Assembly: GCF_000348985.1 (NCBI RefSeq)
Contig: NC_035924.1
Span: 992,001 to 1,056,000, forward strand
Reading direction: 5' to 3'
From: Huiozyma naganishii CBS 8797
Taxonomy: Eukaryota; Ascomycota; Saccharomycetes; Saccharomycetales; Saccharomycetaceae
DNA: 64,000 nucleotides
Positions 48,437 to 57,933 of this stretch are shown piece by piece; positions within the stretch are counted from its first letter, which is position 1; the number at the start of each line of letters is the position of its first letter. The notes below the pieces were generated by a model, which worked only from the letters and a program-made list of their open reading frames with translations, did not search any database and was not told where the DNA came from. Position numbers and translations under genes: made by a program.

Positions 48437-50602
48437 ATGAGTTCCAGGGCATTGAGAAAGTTGCAGAATGACGACGATTTGCTAGCTTCCATTCTGGCAA
48501 AATCTGCGCCTCCCAATGGCGATTCTGAGGACCACCAACCAACGATACAAAATCCCAAGAAGCAAAACTTCTTCGCACTAATGAATGATGAAGAAGGCGA
48601 AGACGATAATGATGATGGCGTTGGATCGGAAGAGGAATCTAATTTTGCAGAACCGGTGAAAGTCACAGTTCAGACAAAGTCCGCAAAGAAGGCCAACAAG
48701 AAAAGAAAGCAGAAGAAGAAGAACCAAGCTGTAAAAGGCAACCACGTACAAGAAAACGACGAGAACGAGAATGACGACGACGATTCTGATTTTGAGAGAC
48801 TCATCTTGAAGTTCCAGAAGAAGGACATTGCGCAGTCGAGGAGTAGGACGTTTGATGGGAGCGACGAATATTTTACTGCCTCAGAATCAGAAAATGAGGA
48901 CAACACAAGGGAGGCGGACGCTTCAGATATAATCACCCGAAAATGGAAGTACGACAACGCATTTACCAAATTCCCAATAAAGAGCCTGCACAAATACAAG
49001 AACCTGTTCAACACCGACTTTAAGAAATTGGATCCGCACACTGAGTTCAAATTGCTGTTTGATGACATCTCTGCAGAATCATTAGAAGACATCGACTCTA
49101 TGTCGTCCACAGCAATCTCACCACAGTACCTAAAACAAATTCAAAGAATGAAAAGAATTGTTAGGAACTGGGGAGGGAAAGATCATCGCAGCGTACCAAA
49201 TGGCCCTGGTGGTAGTGTCCACCGTTTACAGTTCACCAAAGTTAGAAACGACTGGTTGCCAACTCCAAGAGGGGAACTTTCCATGAAGATGCTCTCTCAG
49301 GAAGACGTTTTAGACTGGCAATTGTGGCAACGTCCCACAGACTGGAAGGACGTCATCATGGAGGACGTGAAGCGCTGGCAGAAATACGTCACTTTCTACA
49401 AATTCGAACCCCTGAATACGGATTTGAACAAGAAGGCAATGACGGAATTCTACCTCAACGTTATTGCGAACCCAGACCATGAAGCATTAGTAAATTTAGT
49501 TGCTTCCCAGTTCCCTTACTTTGTTCCAGGTCTTCTACAAGTTGCATTGATTACTGTGAGACAGGGGGATAGGTCGAACACCAACGGACTCTTGCAAAGA
49601 GCCTTATTTGTATTTGACCGTGCTTTGAAAGCGACTTTGTCATTTGATTCTTTATCCTGCCAGCTTCCCTACATCTATTTTTACAACAGACAATTCTACC
49701 TGACCATCTTCCGCTACATCTTAACGCTTAGCCAGAGAGGTGCAATGGCAACAGCTAGCGAATGGTGCAAAGTCTTATGGTCATTGAGTCCATTGGAGGA
49801 TCCACTAGGGTGCAGGTACTTCATAGATCATTACTTGTTGCTCAGCAATGATTATCAAACCATGATCAGCATGTCCACATCTGCATTGATGAATTGGTAC
49901 AAGGAATGGTACACTTTAGGGTTTTCATTGGGTACCGTGTTAAGTTATTTGAGAATCGAGGATTTCGACAAAGCTAAGTTGGAGCTACAAAAATGTTTTA
50001 ACCATCACTTCTTATCACTATGTGAGATATACTTGGAAAAACTTGCTGGCGAGCCCTCATTGGTGTCCAAAATAAAGACCGATTACGATACTGAGGATAG
50101 AAGCCAGGTTATCATCCTAAAGTCCTATATGACAAGATTCTCGCAATTGTGGAGCAAAACTGAGGATATCACTTTTTTGCGGTCTGAATTAACCAAGCTT
50201 CTTGAAGCGTACAAGAGGGGCGAGATCAATCTGGGAACTGAGAACAAGGCAAACTGCGATGATGGTTTTGATGAACTCGATAACCCCTTCTTCATCGAGG
50301 ACATTCCAATCAACTTACTAAGATTTGTCATTTTGTCAGAAGAGTCCTCAGTAATGGGCTCGATTCCTACAAACATCTGGTCGGACTATGAGGTGTTTGA
50401 GTTTGATGTATTAACGCCAACAGCTACTACGAAGGAGTCCCTTGATGTTCTGGAAAACGTCAAGACATTCATCAATGACAAAGACCTGCTGGAGTCACAG
50501 GCTGCTATGATACAAGATGAAGATATCCTGAACCAAATTAGACAGCTCTCCTTGAACCAGTACATTCAGCAACACGAAACTCCGCACGAGGAACAACACT
50601 AA
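48437..50602 (+). CDS. RQC1: Rqc1, ribosome quality-control component (TCF25 family)
   Basis: 721 residues from the ATG at 48437 (S. cerevisiae 723). The upstream in-frame codons open at a GTG only. Rqc1 acts in the RQC complex with Ltn1, Rqc2 and Cdc48 on stalled 60S subunits, where it promotes K48-linked ubiquitination of the nascent chain and Cdc48 recruitment. It starts MSSRALRKLQND. A basic stretch (KSAKKANKKRKQKKKN, about 80-100) and acidic stretches precede the TCF25 core. Conserved blocks are FKKLDPHTEFKLLFDDIS, EDIDSMSSTAISPQ, RNWGGKDHRS.PNGPGG, GDRSNTNGLLQRALFVFDRA and LSPLEDPLGCRYF. The C-terminus ILSEESSVM and MIQDEDILNQIRQLSLNQY also match. Confidence 0.96.
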   Translation: MSSRALRKLQNDDDLLASILAKSAPPNGDSEDHQPTIQNPKKQNFFALMNDEEGEDDNDDGVGSEEESNFAEPVKVTVQTKSAKKANKKRKQKKKNQAVKGNHVQENDENENDDDDSDFERLILKFQKKDIAQSRSRTFDGSDEYFTASESENEDNTREADASDIITRKWKYDNAFTKFPIKSLHKYKNLFNTDFKKLDPHTEFKLLFDDISAESLEDIDSMSSTAISPQYLKQIQRMKRIVRNWGGKDHRSVPNGPGGSVHRLQFTKVRNDWLPTPRGELSMKMLSQEDVLDWQLWQRPTDWKDVIMEDVKRWQKYVTFYKFEPLNTDLNKKAMTEFYLNVIANPDHEALVNLVASQFPYFVPGLLQVALITVRQGDRSNTNGLLQRALFVFDRALKATLSFDSLSCQLPYIYFYNRQFYLTIFRYILTLSQRGAMATASEWCKVLWSLSPLEDPLGCRYFIDHYLLLSNDYQTMISMSTSALMNWYKEWYTLGFSLGTVLSYLRIEDFDKAKLELQKCFNHHFLSLCEIYLEKLAGEPSLVSKIKTDYDTEDRSQVIILKSYMTRFSQLWSKTEDITFLRSELTKLLEAYKRGEINLGTENKANCDDGFDELDNPFFIEDIPINLLRFVILSEESSVMGSIPTNIWSDYEVFEFDVLTPTATTKESLDVLENVKTFINDKDLLESQAAMIQDEDILNQIRQLSLNQYIQQHETPHEEQH

Positions 50603-50724
50603 TTGACGAAATGTCAAGTGCATGTCTTCAAATATATACGCATATATGGTTACATTAAAGATATATTGTCCCTTATAGTAGTTACAGTGTCTACACAAAT
50701 AGCAGTGTCATTCACACGGACCTG

Positions 50725-52530
50725 TTAATTCTTAACATCATGATCGACCGTCGTGCTTTGTTTAGTGTTGTCCCTAAACTTTTTTTGATATTTCGATCTC
50801 TTCTCCTTTGACGGATCGTATTTCTTTATATGTGGCGTCTTCATAACCTTTCCCTTTCTTGTAAACGTTGAAGAAGGTACCATGTTACGGAATTGTTTCC
50901 TTCTTATGAACTGTGCTGTTTTCTCCATGTGTAGTGGAGTTGTAGAACCATTGCCCATATAGAGCGAATGACCCCACATAGCTGGATCTGCAGAATGGTA
51001 AGCGGACCCATATGGATTGATGACGTTTGAAGAGTGTGGCGTTTGGATGATTTGCATATGGGATGGTTGTTGCTGCAAGAAAGCTTTCCAATCGCTGATT
51101 TCTTGTGGAGTGTAGATGGCATCACACCCGGGGAAGATTGGAGTACCAGTGGATGCATTTGCAGCTCGAGGTTCTATTGTTTGCGCCATTATATCACCAG
51201 GGTGTCTGGACGGCATAATATTGATGCAAGGGTTATATGAAAGCTGCTGCTGATATCCGTATGGTATCCTTTGTTGTGGCAACATATTAAGTCCCGATAA
51301 GTTTGATAGTTCTTCGCTATCAGGAAGCGATTGATTTATATTACTGTCCATGTAAGGCATTACTAATGACGTGGCAGACGTTGGATACGCTTTAGATTTT
51401 TTCGTTTTCGGAATGTGCAAGAACGGGTTTTGATAACTTTCATTAATCTCTGCTGTGCTTATCAGCCCAACACCGTTGGTGTTCGGATTACTCATCTGGC
51501 TATTCATTAAATCCGGATATTCTATGTCAATGGGAAAGTAGTCCAAAGGGAAAGCGTCATCATCCACTTCCTTGTCGAGCTCAGGTAAACCCACTCTATC
51601 AGAACTGAGAGATTGGCCTAGCTTCACTGGTGTCACCATAGATTGATAAGGATCGAGATTCAACGATGCCGTTGGGGGAATATCTAGAACCGTCTTGTCG
51701 TGCAGTATTGGTACATCCTCTGTCTCCAGTATCTGTATTGACGTGGGTGCTGAGGAGTTGAATGCAGGTGTCAAAGGAACGCTTGACTCCGTTACGTCGT
51801 CATCGACATTGATTTTCATGCAGTCTAAAATAGACGGTTCTTCCTTCAATTCAGGTTCATCATCCATAGCGTCGAGTTCGTCCGGCAATCTCATTTGCTT
51901 GATATGCTTCTGCAACTGTTCGGACAGAGACGTCCCCAGTTTGATATTGTACTGGAAAGACAGCGCTGGTTCCGAAAGTGCTCTGGTAGTGGATTGCTGG
52001 TCTAACGTCTCTCTCTTCAGGTCCCTTTCTAGCGCGTCTCTGAACAGCTTATCGTAAGGAACGCTAAACCAGAAGAAGACTTTTTGCTTCTTTTGCGTCT
52101 TGAGACAAGAGTTTCTAAACAAAAATGCGAGGAAGTCAGACTTAGGTTGCTCCAGCGTAGCATCAATCCCGCATTTCAGGTTTCGAAGGTCTGAAAATAT
52201 ACCTTCTTCGAATTTCTTCTTCTGAATGATGGCTCTCCCGAACTTTTGCATCCTGTAAACGCAGCATTTGACAATATCTGTCCCTGTCACATAGTAGACG
52301 TTATTCCAAAAGACGCACGACACGAAACCCTGTTCATTGTTCAGGTAATATCGTCTTATAATCTGGTTCTCTTGCCAGTTCGCTGGCGCCGAGGACAAAA
52401 AATACTTCAGGTCATCGATGAGCCTAAGTGACTCCTCCACCTCCTCTGGTGTGCTTCTCTGTAGAGATTCATGGCTGTCGTTATAGTCCTCCTTCAAGAT
52501 TGTTTCCATTCTGTTGTTCATGGAATCCAT
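50725..52530 (-). CDS. STE12: Ste12 transcription factor
   Basis: 601 residues (S. cerevisiae 688). Ste12 is the nuclear activator of mating and filamentation genes downstream of the Fus3/Kss1 MAP kinases. The fungal STE DNA-binding domain at about 40-200 is nearly identical to yeast: ANWQENQIIRRYYLNNEQGF, VTGTDIVKCCVYRMQKFGR, FEEGIFSDLRNLKCGIDATL and KTQKKQKVFFWFSV. The middle and C-terminal parts are disordered and rich in Asn, Ser, Pro and Gln, as expected for activation and Dig1/Dig2-binding regions. The protein ends with a basic stretch (KKYDPSKEKRSKYQKKFR). No C2H2 zinc fingers follow the STE domain, which fits the Saccharomycetaceae form. Confidence 0.97.
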   Translation of the reverse strand: MDSMNNRMETILKEDYNDSHESLQRSTPEEVEESLRLIDDLKYFLSSAPANWQENQIIRRYYLNNEQGFVSCVFWNNVYYVTGTDIVKCCVYRMQKFGRAIIQKKKFEEGIFSDLRNLKCGIDATLEQPKSDFLAFLFRNSCLKTQKKQKVFFWFSVPYDKLFRDALERDLKRETLDQQSTTRALSEPALSFQYNIKLGTSLSEQLQKHIKQMRLPDELDAMDDEPELKEEPSILDCMKINVDDDVTESSVPLTPAFNSSAPTSIQILETEDVPILHDKTVLDIPPTASLNLDPYQSMVTPVKLGQSLSSDRVGLPELDKEVDDDAFPLDYFPIDIEYPDLMNSQMSNPNTNGVGLISTAEINESYQNPFLHIPKTKKSKAYPTSATSLVMPYMDSNINQSLPDSEELSNLSGLNMLPQQRIPYGYQQQLSYNPCINIMPSRHPGDIMAQTIEPRAANASTGTPIFPGCDAIYTPQEISDWKAFLQQQPSHMQIIQTPHSSNVINPYGSAYHSADPAMWGHSLYMGNGSTTPLHMEKTAQFIRRKQFRNMVPSSTFTRKGKVMKTPHIKKYDPSKEKRSKYQKKFRDNTKQSTTVDHDVKN

Positions 52531-52925
52531 GACGCCACTAGCCCAATATTAAATCAAACAATTGTGCACTTAACACGCTCACCCACCCGATCGCTACCGC
52601 TCTGTCACAATAGTAAAGCAATTGAAGAGTCTTCTCTTCATAAATAAGTACAGTAAGAATGAAAAAAATGAAAGAATGTGTCCAGTCAGAGATGGTACTT
52701 GAACCACAAGGAACGGTTTCAAAATTTTGTAACCAAGTTCCTCTACCAATTGTTTGGGAGTTGTTTTGTGTTTATATTAGCTGCGTGAAACATGCCCGTT
52801 TTGGGATGAAACGATGAACCTCAAAGATTTGATATCGAGCATGCGCTACAGCCGCACCTGGATAATATTTTTCTGCTGTTCTTCCCGTTTCAGTTCAAAA
52901 CGTCGGAATGGTCTCTGTGTGTGGG
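52531..52925. promoter_or_regulatory. STE12 promoter and IRC3 3' region
   Basis: 395 bp. A pheromone-response element TGAAACA lies at 52786-52792 and a near match TGAAACG at 52807-52813, 21 bp apart. Yeast STE12 is autoregulated through such sites. No gene seen. Confidence 0.6.
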
Positions 52926-55028
52926 CTATGGTTGCTGGTTGTGCTTGGATTTAAACTCCAGCACTTTGAGCAGGTTGCGTATTGGGTACACTGGTGCGAT
53001 TGAAGTGAGAAACCCAAGATTGGAGGCTGCCCCCCTCGTGAGGGTGGAGATGTAGCGGTCGATGTCTCTCGAAGTCAAAGTGCCGAACGGTTTTTTGCTC
53101 GTAGAGTATAACTTGTGCAGTAGTCGGCCGATGTACGCCTTTTGTCTCTCTGTAGCGGGTCTCCTCCTCCAAGGTGCGAACTTTGTGACGTTGGGGGGTC
53201 CAAATTTGGAAGTTGCCGTCTTTTGTCTGGACAGTTCCTCGATGACACTGTGGGCCTTCCCAACAATTTTGAACAGGTCGCGCTCACTCTTCATAACCTC
53301 CGTTGTGTTGAACTTACCATCGAAGGAGGATCTGAAGTGTCTTGGGATTTCGCGGTACAGCTTCAGCTTGTACACGACTTTTGTCTTGTCTGCAGGGTCC
53401 TTTTCTCGGTATATCCGGAGGTGGTTGTAGCCCATGAGGCTGAATGCCCATCCATCGTCCGAAAATTTAAGCCACAGGTAGTTGGACTGCGTTAAAAGGT
53501 TGTGTTCCATCTTTCGCGTCGATGAAGAAGCTGGGTCACCAGAGAGGGAGTCCAGAGCAATCTGGTCATCGCAGAACTTTTCGAAGGAATCGTACGATAC
53601 CATGGTCAAGTCTACAGAGTTGACAAGTTCCTGCATGTACTGTATTTTCTTCTCTTGTGACTCTCGCAGCATGGCCTCTCTCTGCGCCCTTTCCTCGCTT
53701 AACCGTGACTCTTCCATCTGCGCCTGTTCCCTCATACGCCTCTCTTTCTCATCCCACGCTTCCTTGATCTTTGCCAAGTCGTCCATGGTGGCTTCGTCTA
53801 GGGTGCCCCTATAGTCCGGCACACCGACCAAAGAGGGGAACGAGACTACGCCTACAGACTTCGCGCCGACAAAATCGACGATGTGGCAGTGACTCTTCTT
53901 GTGATGTAACCGGAGCCCTCTACCTATCATTTGGACGAGTAGCGGCCGCGACCTCGTCGGGCGGCACAGCAGTATGCAGTCAATGTTCGGGATATCGGTC
54001 CCCTCGGTCAAGATCCCACAATTGATAAGCACCTCGGATTGCCTGTCCCTGAACCGCTGGATGGTGCGGTCCCGGACGTCCGATTTCAAGTCAGAGGTGA
54101 CGTACTCTGCCTGGACCCCGTAGGACTTAAACTTTTCGTAGAGCGCTTGGACATGAGCCTTATCTATAGCAAACAAGAGAGTCGACTTGACCCTTGCGGT
54201 GTCTCTCTTGTGCAGGTACGTCTTGACGATGACCTCGTTGATGCTGTCGACGTTGATGACGCGGGACAGCATTTCGACGTTCGAAGTACCCCGCCCCGCG
54301 GCTGTAGTCTTGACCTGTGTCAAGTCCGCGTCGATCGCAACGGTCGTGAACTTCCCCTCACAGAGCCACCTATCCTCTATCATCTCAACAATCCCGCGGT
54401 GGTATATGATCTCGTCGAGTGCTCTGGAGATGGCCTTGCGGTCCGCGCGCTCGAATGTAGCGCTGAACCCAACGACGGGGATTTCAGTCTGCGGGGTGTC
54501 CGCTTGGAAGTGTGCTAGGACCTTCGCGTACGAGTCCGCTACGATATGGTGCGCCTCGTCAACGACAATGAGGTCCACTTGCTTCGGGTCGCACGAGTCC
54601 AGCCGCCGCACGAGCGACTGTACGGACGCAATGATAACATCTGCGTCGTCGTAGTTTGCATGGTACTTACCCATCTCCAACTGCAGTCGCAGTCGTGGGA
54701 CACACCGCTTGATCGTTGCTATAGCTTGGAAGGCGAGTTCCCTCCGATGTACCAGGAGCAGACATTTGGGGCTGCTGTCGCGGTGGCCCCTCTCTGCCAA
54801 CTCCTGGAAGTACCTGTCTATCAGGTTTGCGAAGATGACCGTCTTCCCGCCGCCCGTGGCCAGCGAGACGCCAATCCGTAGCGTGCCCTGCTGTATCGCC
54901 TCGAGACAGTTTGCGATGGCCTTCTCCTGGTAGTCCCGCAACGAGGGCAGACTGCTCATCGGGCGCTGTAGAACCCGAGCAGTGGAGGGTACCATCCAAC
55001 GGCACAGCCCTCGTATTCCTAGCAACAT
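52926..55028 (-). CDS. IRC3: Irc3, mitochondrial superfamily-2 DNA helicase
   Basis: 700 residues from the ATG at 55028 (S. cerevisiae 689). Irc3 is a double-stranded DNA helicase that acts in mitochondria and stabilises mtDNA. The N-terminus is basic and hydrophobic (LLGIRGLCRWMVPSTARVL), a likely presequence. Helicase motifs: Q/motif I region LRDYQEKAI and GVSLATGGGKTVIFANL; motif II VVDEAHHIVADSY; motif III VGFSATFERAD; motif V GTDIPNIDCILLCRPT; motif VI MIGRGLRLH. A C-terminal region specific to Irc3 follows. A charged Glu/Arg coiled stretch is seen at about 430-465. 133 bp separate it from the GPI8 stop. Confidence 0.94.
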   Translation of the reverse strand: MLLGIRGLCRWMVPSTARVLQRPMSSLPSLRDYQEKAIANCLEAIQQGTLRIGVSLATGGGKTVIFANLIDRYFQELAERGHRDSSPKCLLLVHRRELAFQAIATIKRCVPRLRLQLEMGKYHANYDDADVIIASVQSLVRRLDSCDPKQVDLIVVDEAHHIVADSYAKVLAHFQADTPQTEIPVVGFSATFERADRKAISRALDEIIYHRGIVEMIEDRWLCEGKFTTVAIDADLTQVKTTAAGRGTSNVEMLSRVINVDSINEVIVKTYLHKRDTARVKSTLLFAIDKAHVQALYEKFKSYGVQAEYVTSDLKSDVRDRTIQRFRDRQSEVLINCGILTEGTDIPNIDCILLCRPTRSRPLLVQMIGRGLRLHHKKSHCHIVDFVGAKSVGVVSFPSLVGVPDYRGTLDEATMDDLAKIKEAWDEKERRMREQAQMEESRLSEERAQREAMLRESQEKKIQYMQELVNSVDLTMVSYDSFEKFCDDQIALDSLSGDPASSSTRKMEHNLLTQSNYLWLKFSDDGWAFSLMGYNHLRIYREKDPADKTKVVYKLKLYREIPRHFRSSFDGKFNTTEVMKSERDLFKIVGKAHSVIEELSRQKTATSKFGPPNVTKFAPWRRRPATERQKAYIGRLLHKLYSTSKKPFGTLTSRDIDRYISTLTRGAASNLGFLTSIAPVYPIRNLLKVLEFKSKHNQQP

Positions 55029-55161
55029 CAATGTGGACGGCTCTGGTTCTGGCAGTTACAAGATTTGCAGTTGTGAAGGTGTTCTGTTCGAATGTTTCAG
55101 TATAGATGATCACTTAGTGGATATACCAGTACGTAGTCAGATACATATCGATCGATGGGGC

Positions 55162-56376
55162 TTAGTAGTTGAACAGTTGGTTGCATTGGGCGACGGACTG
55201 CTGCACTCTTTGGCAAGGGATCGTGAGCGTGGCCAGGAGGAGCAACAGTAGGAGCGAGACTCCGATGGATGTTGCAAGACCGGGAAGTTTCCCCGTGGCT
55301 GTTGCCCTTGGTGCCTCTGCCAGTGCGCCGTTCAGCGAATGGGTCAGCTTGATCTTTTGGTCGTTGTGGTGAGTTGTAGTGTTGTCCTGGTGTGGAATCT
55401 CAGTGCCGTACTTGTCCAGGGCGAGTTCCAGGATACTGTTGTGTGTGTCCAGTTGTTGGTCCGCTTGGTCCTGCGTAGTGTCTGGTACGACGTTCTGGAC
55501 GTTCCCGAAGAAGTCTGTGATGAGAACGTCGCGAGGGACCCTCTCGTAGAGGTCTGTGCGGACCCCCGTGTGCGAATGGACCTTCTCGAAAGTGTAGGAG
55601 TCGAAGAGGTCTTGGAGTGTGAGTGTCGAGTTCTTCTGGATGGACTCCATGAATTCGAGCGTGTAGTAAGTGAACCTGTCGATGACCGCGACGCCGATCT
55701 CGACGTCCGAGTGGTGCGAGTACGAACTCTCGTCGAGTTCCGAGGACCCGACCGCAAGTACGTTTGGTGAGTAGAATTTGGAGAACATGGTGTTTGCCTG
55801 GCAAGTGTCCACCATGAAGAAGATCTCGTTGTACCGTTTCTTCTCGTGCATCTGCGCGAACGCGTCCGCGATGTCCTCTGACGCAATCTCATCAGCGTCC
55901 TGAAACTTGAGGAAGTCGTCGCCCCCATGGCCCGTCATGTAGATGAATATGTTCGAGTTCTCGTCCGTGAGTAACCGCTTCGACTTCGGCTGGTCTTCTG
56001 ACCACCGGTCCGTGAGCAACCGGATGAAGTTCTCGACGGTGACCTCGTACCCGCGGTAGTCGACCTCCACGGATTCACCGTACAGGTCGATGGCATGGTC
56101 CTTGTTGTTGAATACGGACCCGGGGAACAGGTTCCGCGAGTTGCAAGCGACGTCGTCGCTCAGCATCAGAATGATTTGTGAGTCCGGGATCCCGAGCCGC
56201 TTCACGGTCCGGTACATGCTCAGCACGTTCGCCATGTGTCTGTAGTTGAACCAGAACCGTGAAGTCGACACAAGCACCGCCCAGTTGTTGGTGTGTTCAG
56301 CAGAAACCGCGGGATAGAGCACCGCACACCACAGGGCCACAACAGCAACAGCAATAGACCGCATAGAACACCTCAT
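55162..56376 (-). CDS. GPI8: Gpi8, catalytic subunit of GPI transamidase
   Basis: 404 residues from the ATG at 56376 (S. cerevisiae 411). I chose this start because a signal peptide follows (MRSIAVAVVALWCAVLYPAV from the next ATG, at 56364). A longer frame reaches into UBX5 and lacks family similarity. Gpi8 is the caspase-like cysteine protease of the ER GPI-transamidase complex, which attaches GPI anchors, for instance to Yps7-type proteins. Catalytic His is in IYMTGHGGDDFLKFQD and catalytic Cys in FFMVDTCQANTMFSKFYSPN. NNWAVLVSTSRFWFNYRH is the conserved first block. A membrane segment is present near the C-terminus (VSLLLLLLLATLTI), followed by a short tail. UBX5 ends only 83 bp upstream. 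Confidence 0.96.
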   Translation of the reverse strand: MRCSMRSIAVAVVALWCAVLYPAVSAEHTNNWAVLVSTSRFWFNYRHMANVLSMYRTVKRLGIPDSQIILMLSDDVACNSRNLFPGSVFNNKDHAIDLYGESVEVDYRGYEVTVENFIRLLTDRWSEDQPKSKRLLTDENSNIFIYMTGHGGDDFLKFQDADEIASEDIADAFAQMHEKKRYNEIFFMVDTCQANTMFSKFYSPNVLAVGSSELDESSYSHHSDVEIGVAVIDRFTYYTLEFMESIQKNSTLTLQDLFDSYTFEKVHSHTGVRTDLYERVPRDVLITDFFGNVQNVVPDTTQDQADQQLDTHNSILELALDKYGTEIPHQDNTTTHHNDQKIKLTHSLNGALAEAPRATATGKLPGLATSIGVSLLLLLLLATLTIPCQRVQQSVAQCNQLFNY

Positions 56377-56459
56377 TGTAGCCGTGGGGGTCTCCTCTCG
56401 CTCTCTAGAGAAGTGTACAGAGAGTATCAAGTAGGAGTTGGTGATTTGTAATAAGTTAT

Positions 56460-57788
56460 CTATAGAGAGTACGTAGTTGGTACGTAGTTGGTCACTGGGA
56501 CTCCAGTTCGAGTTGGAGGGAGGCTGTTGGCGAGGTGTGCCTCGCCGATGGTGCAGTCCAGCAGTGTCTCGAGGTTGTTGCGTTGCGGACCGCGCAGCGT
56601 GAAGGGCACGCTGCGACAGTCCTCCCACTCGTGCTTAACCAGAGCGTACACAGTACGCACCGTATCCCTGTCTGTATTGAACCGGTGCACGATGCGGCGG
56701 CCGTCCCCCGTGCGGATCTGTATTCTTGTTGTGTTCGGTCCCGGCGCCGGTTCCTCGTGAGCTTCTGGTGAGATGCTGGTCACTGCGGGTTCCTCCGTGA
56801 CGGGACTGGGGCTAGTAGCTGCGGGCCCCAGGGACTCTCTTATTGCTAGTTCCATCTGTTGCTCCTCTGTGAGCGTTGCCGGGTCCAGTTTCGGTACCGG
56901 GTGGTCTACTGTCGGGTTGACCGCTGCCGGGTCGAGAGAGAACTGTTCGAGGAACTGTTCCAGTTCCTGGACGAGTCTGTCAGGGTCCGGCGTAATGTTA
57001 TCCCACTTCTTAACACGCTCGCCCGTGACCGGGTCCAGGATCGCCACGTGCGGTAGGTCGTGCTCGAGGTCCCCCACCCCGTAGAAGTTCAAGTACGGTT
57101 CCGCCTGCGGCGACCGTACGAGGTACTGTAGGAACACAAACTTGTCCCTGATGAGTGCCTTCAGCCGTGGTGAGGACCACAGGTCCCTGTTGACCACTTG
57201 ACACTGGAATATAGCGTTATCCTGGACGTTCAGCATGACCCACTTGCCCTCTCGTTGTGCAATTGACCGGGCCTCCTCGAGCCCGCATGTGGTGATGATA
57301 CTGAAGGGCGGGCGGAACAGCCGCGCGAGCCGCTGCTCCTTCGTGAACTGACGCGGCCGCCGCACCATCTTAGTGTACTCTCTTACCGGGCCGTCATCGC
57401 CCATATCGACAACGGTCTCCTCGACGTACTCGTACTCACTAGAGTCGCCGTCCCGGTCCTCCATCGACTCAGCGTCCTCCTGGGCCGCCTGGTTGAAAAC
57501 CCCAGTGGGCCGCGACGTGTCATGCAGGGGGCCGGTAACCCGCTCCACGTGTCCAAAGGGCCCACTCATATCTACGAGGGGACCCCTCGTACCCTCCATC
57601 GGCGGCCTCACCTCTTCTTCAACGGGGGTCTCCAGATGTTCCTCCGATGGTTCCCCCACGCCACCCAACTGTCCCTGCGTCTCAAAATACAGCCCAATCG
57701 CACGCTCAGCGTCACCCCCGGACAACTCCAGGTACCGCTCCACTACAGCATCATCGTAGCACGCCGTCACTGCCTTGAACTCGTCCAT
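56460..57788 (-). CDS. UBX5: Ubx5, UBA-UAS-UBX Cdc48 adaptor
   Basis: 442 residues (S. cerevisiae 500). Ubx5 links ubiquitinated substrates and Cul3-type ligases to the AAA ATPase Cdc48. The N-terminal UBA-like domain is at 1-40 (FKAVTACYDDAVVERYLELS, GDAERAIGLYFE). The thioredoxin-like UAS domain is at about 155-300 (LFRPPFSIITTCGLEEA, WVMLNVQDNAIFQCQVVNRD, LPHVAILDPVTGERV). A ubiquitin-interacting motif follows (LTEEQQMELAIRESLG, near 315-330). The UBX domain is at about 355-440 (RIQIRTGDGRRIVHRFN, DTVRTVYALV). The protein is shorter than in S. cerevisiae mainly in the linkers. It is divergent from PEX3 with a 145-bp promoter region that contains CAG-type short repeats. Confidence 0.92.
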   Translation of the reverse strand: MDEFKAVTACYDDAVVERYLELSGGDAERAIGLYFETQGQLGGVGEPSEEHLETPVEEEVRPPMEGTRGPLVDMSGPFGHVERVTGPLHDTSRPTGVFNQAAQEDAESMEDRDGDSSEYEYVEETVVDMGDDGPVREYTKMVRRPRQFTKEQRLARLFRPPFSIITTCGLEEARSIAQREGKWVMLNVQDNAIFQCQVVNRDLWSSPRLKALIRDKFVFLQYLVRSPQAEPYLNFYGVGDLEHDLPHVAILDPVTGERVKKWDNITPDPDRLVQELEQFLEQFSLDPAAVNPTVDHPVPKLDPATLTEEQQMELAIRESLGPAATSPSPVTEEPAVTSISPEAHEEPAPGPNTTRIQIRTGDGRRIVHRFNTDRDTVRTVYALVKHEWEDCRSVPFTLRGPQRNNLETLLDCTIGEAHLANSLPPTRTGVPVTNYVPTTYSL

Positions 57789-57933
57789 TGGCCAGCCTGT
57801 ATGCTCTCCTCTAGCAGTAGCAGCAGCAGTAGTAACTTCGTTTCGACGTTAAAACGAATTCGAATCAAAAGTTGAAGTTGAAGACCAAGACCAAGCAGCG
57901 GTTAGACTCTGCTTGGGGGGTCTTAGGAGGGCA

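Noticed and set aside
56377..56628. 84-residue N-terminal extension of Gpi8
   Set aside because: It overlaps the UBX5 coding region, resembles no Gpi8 protein, and would bury the signal peptide.
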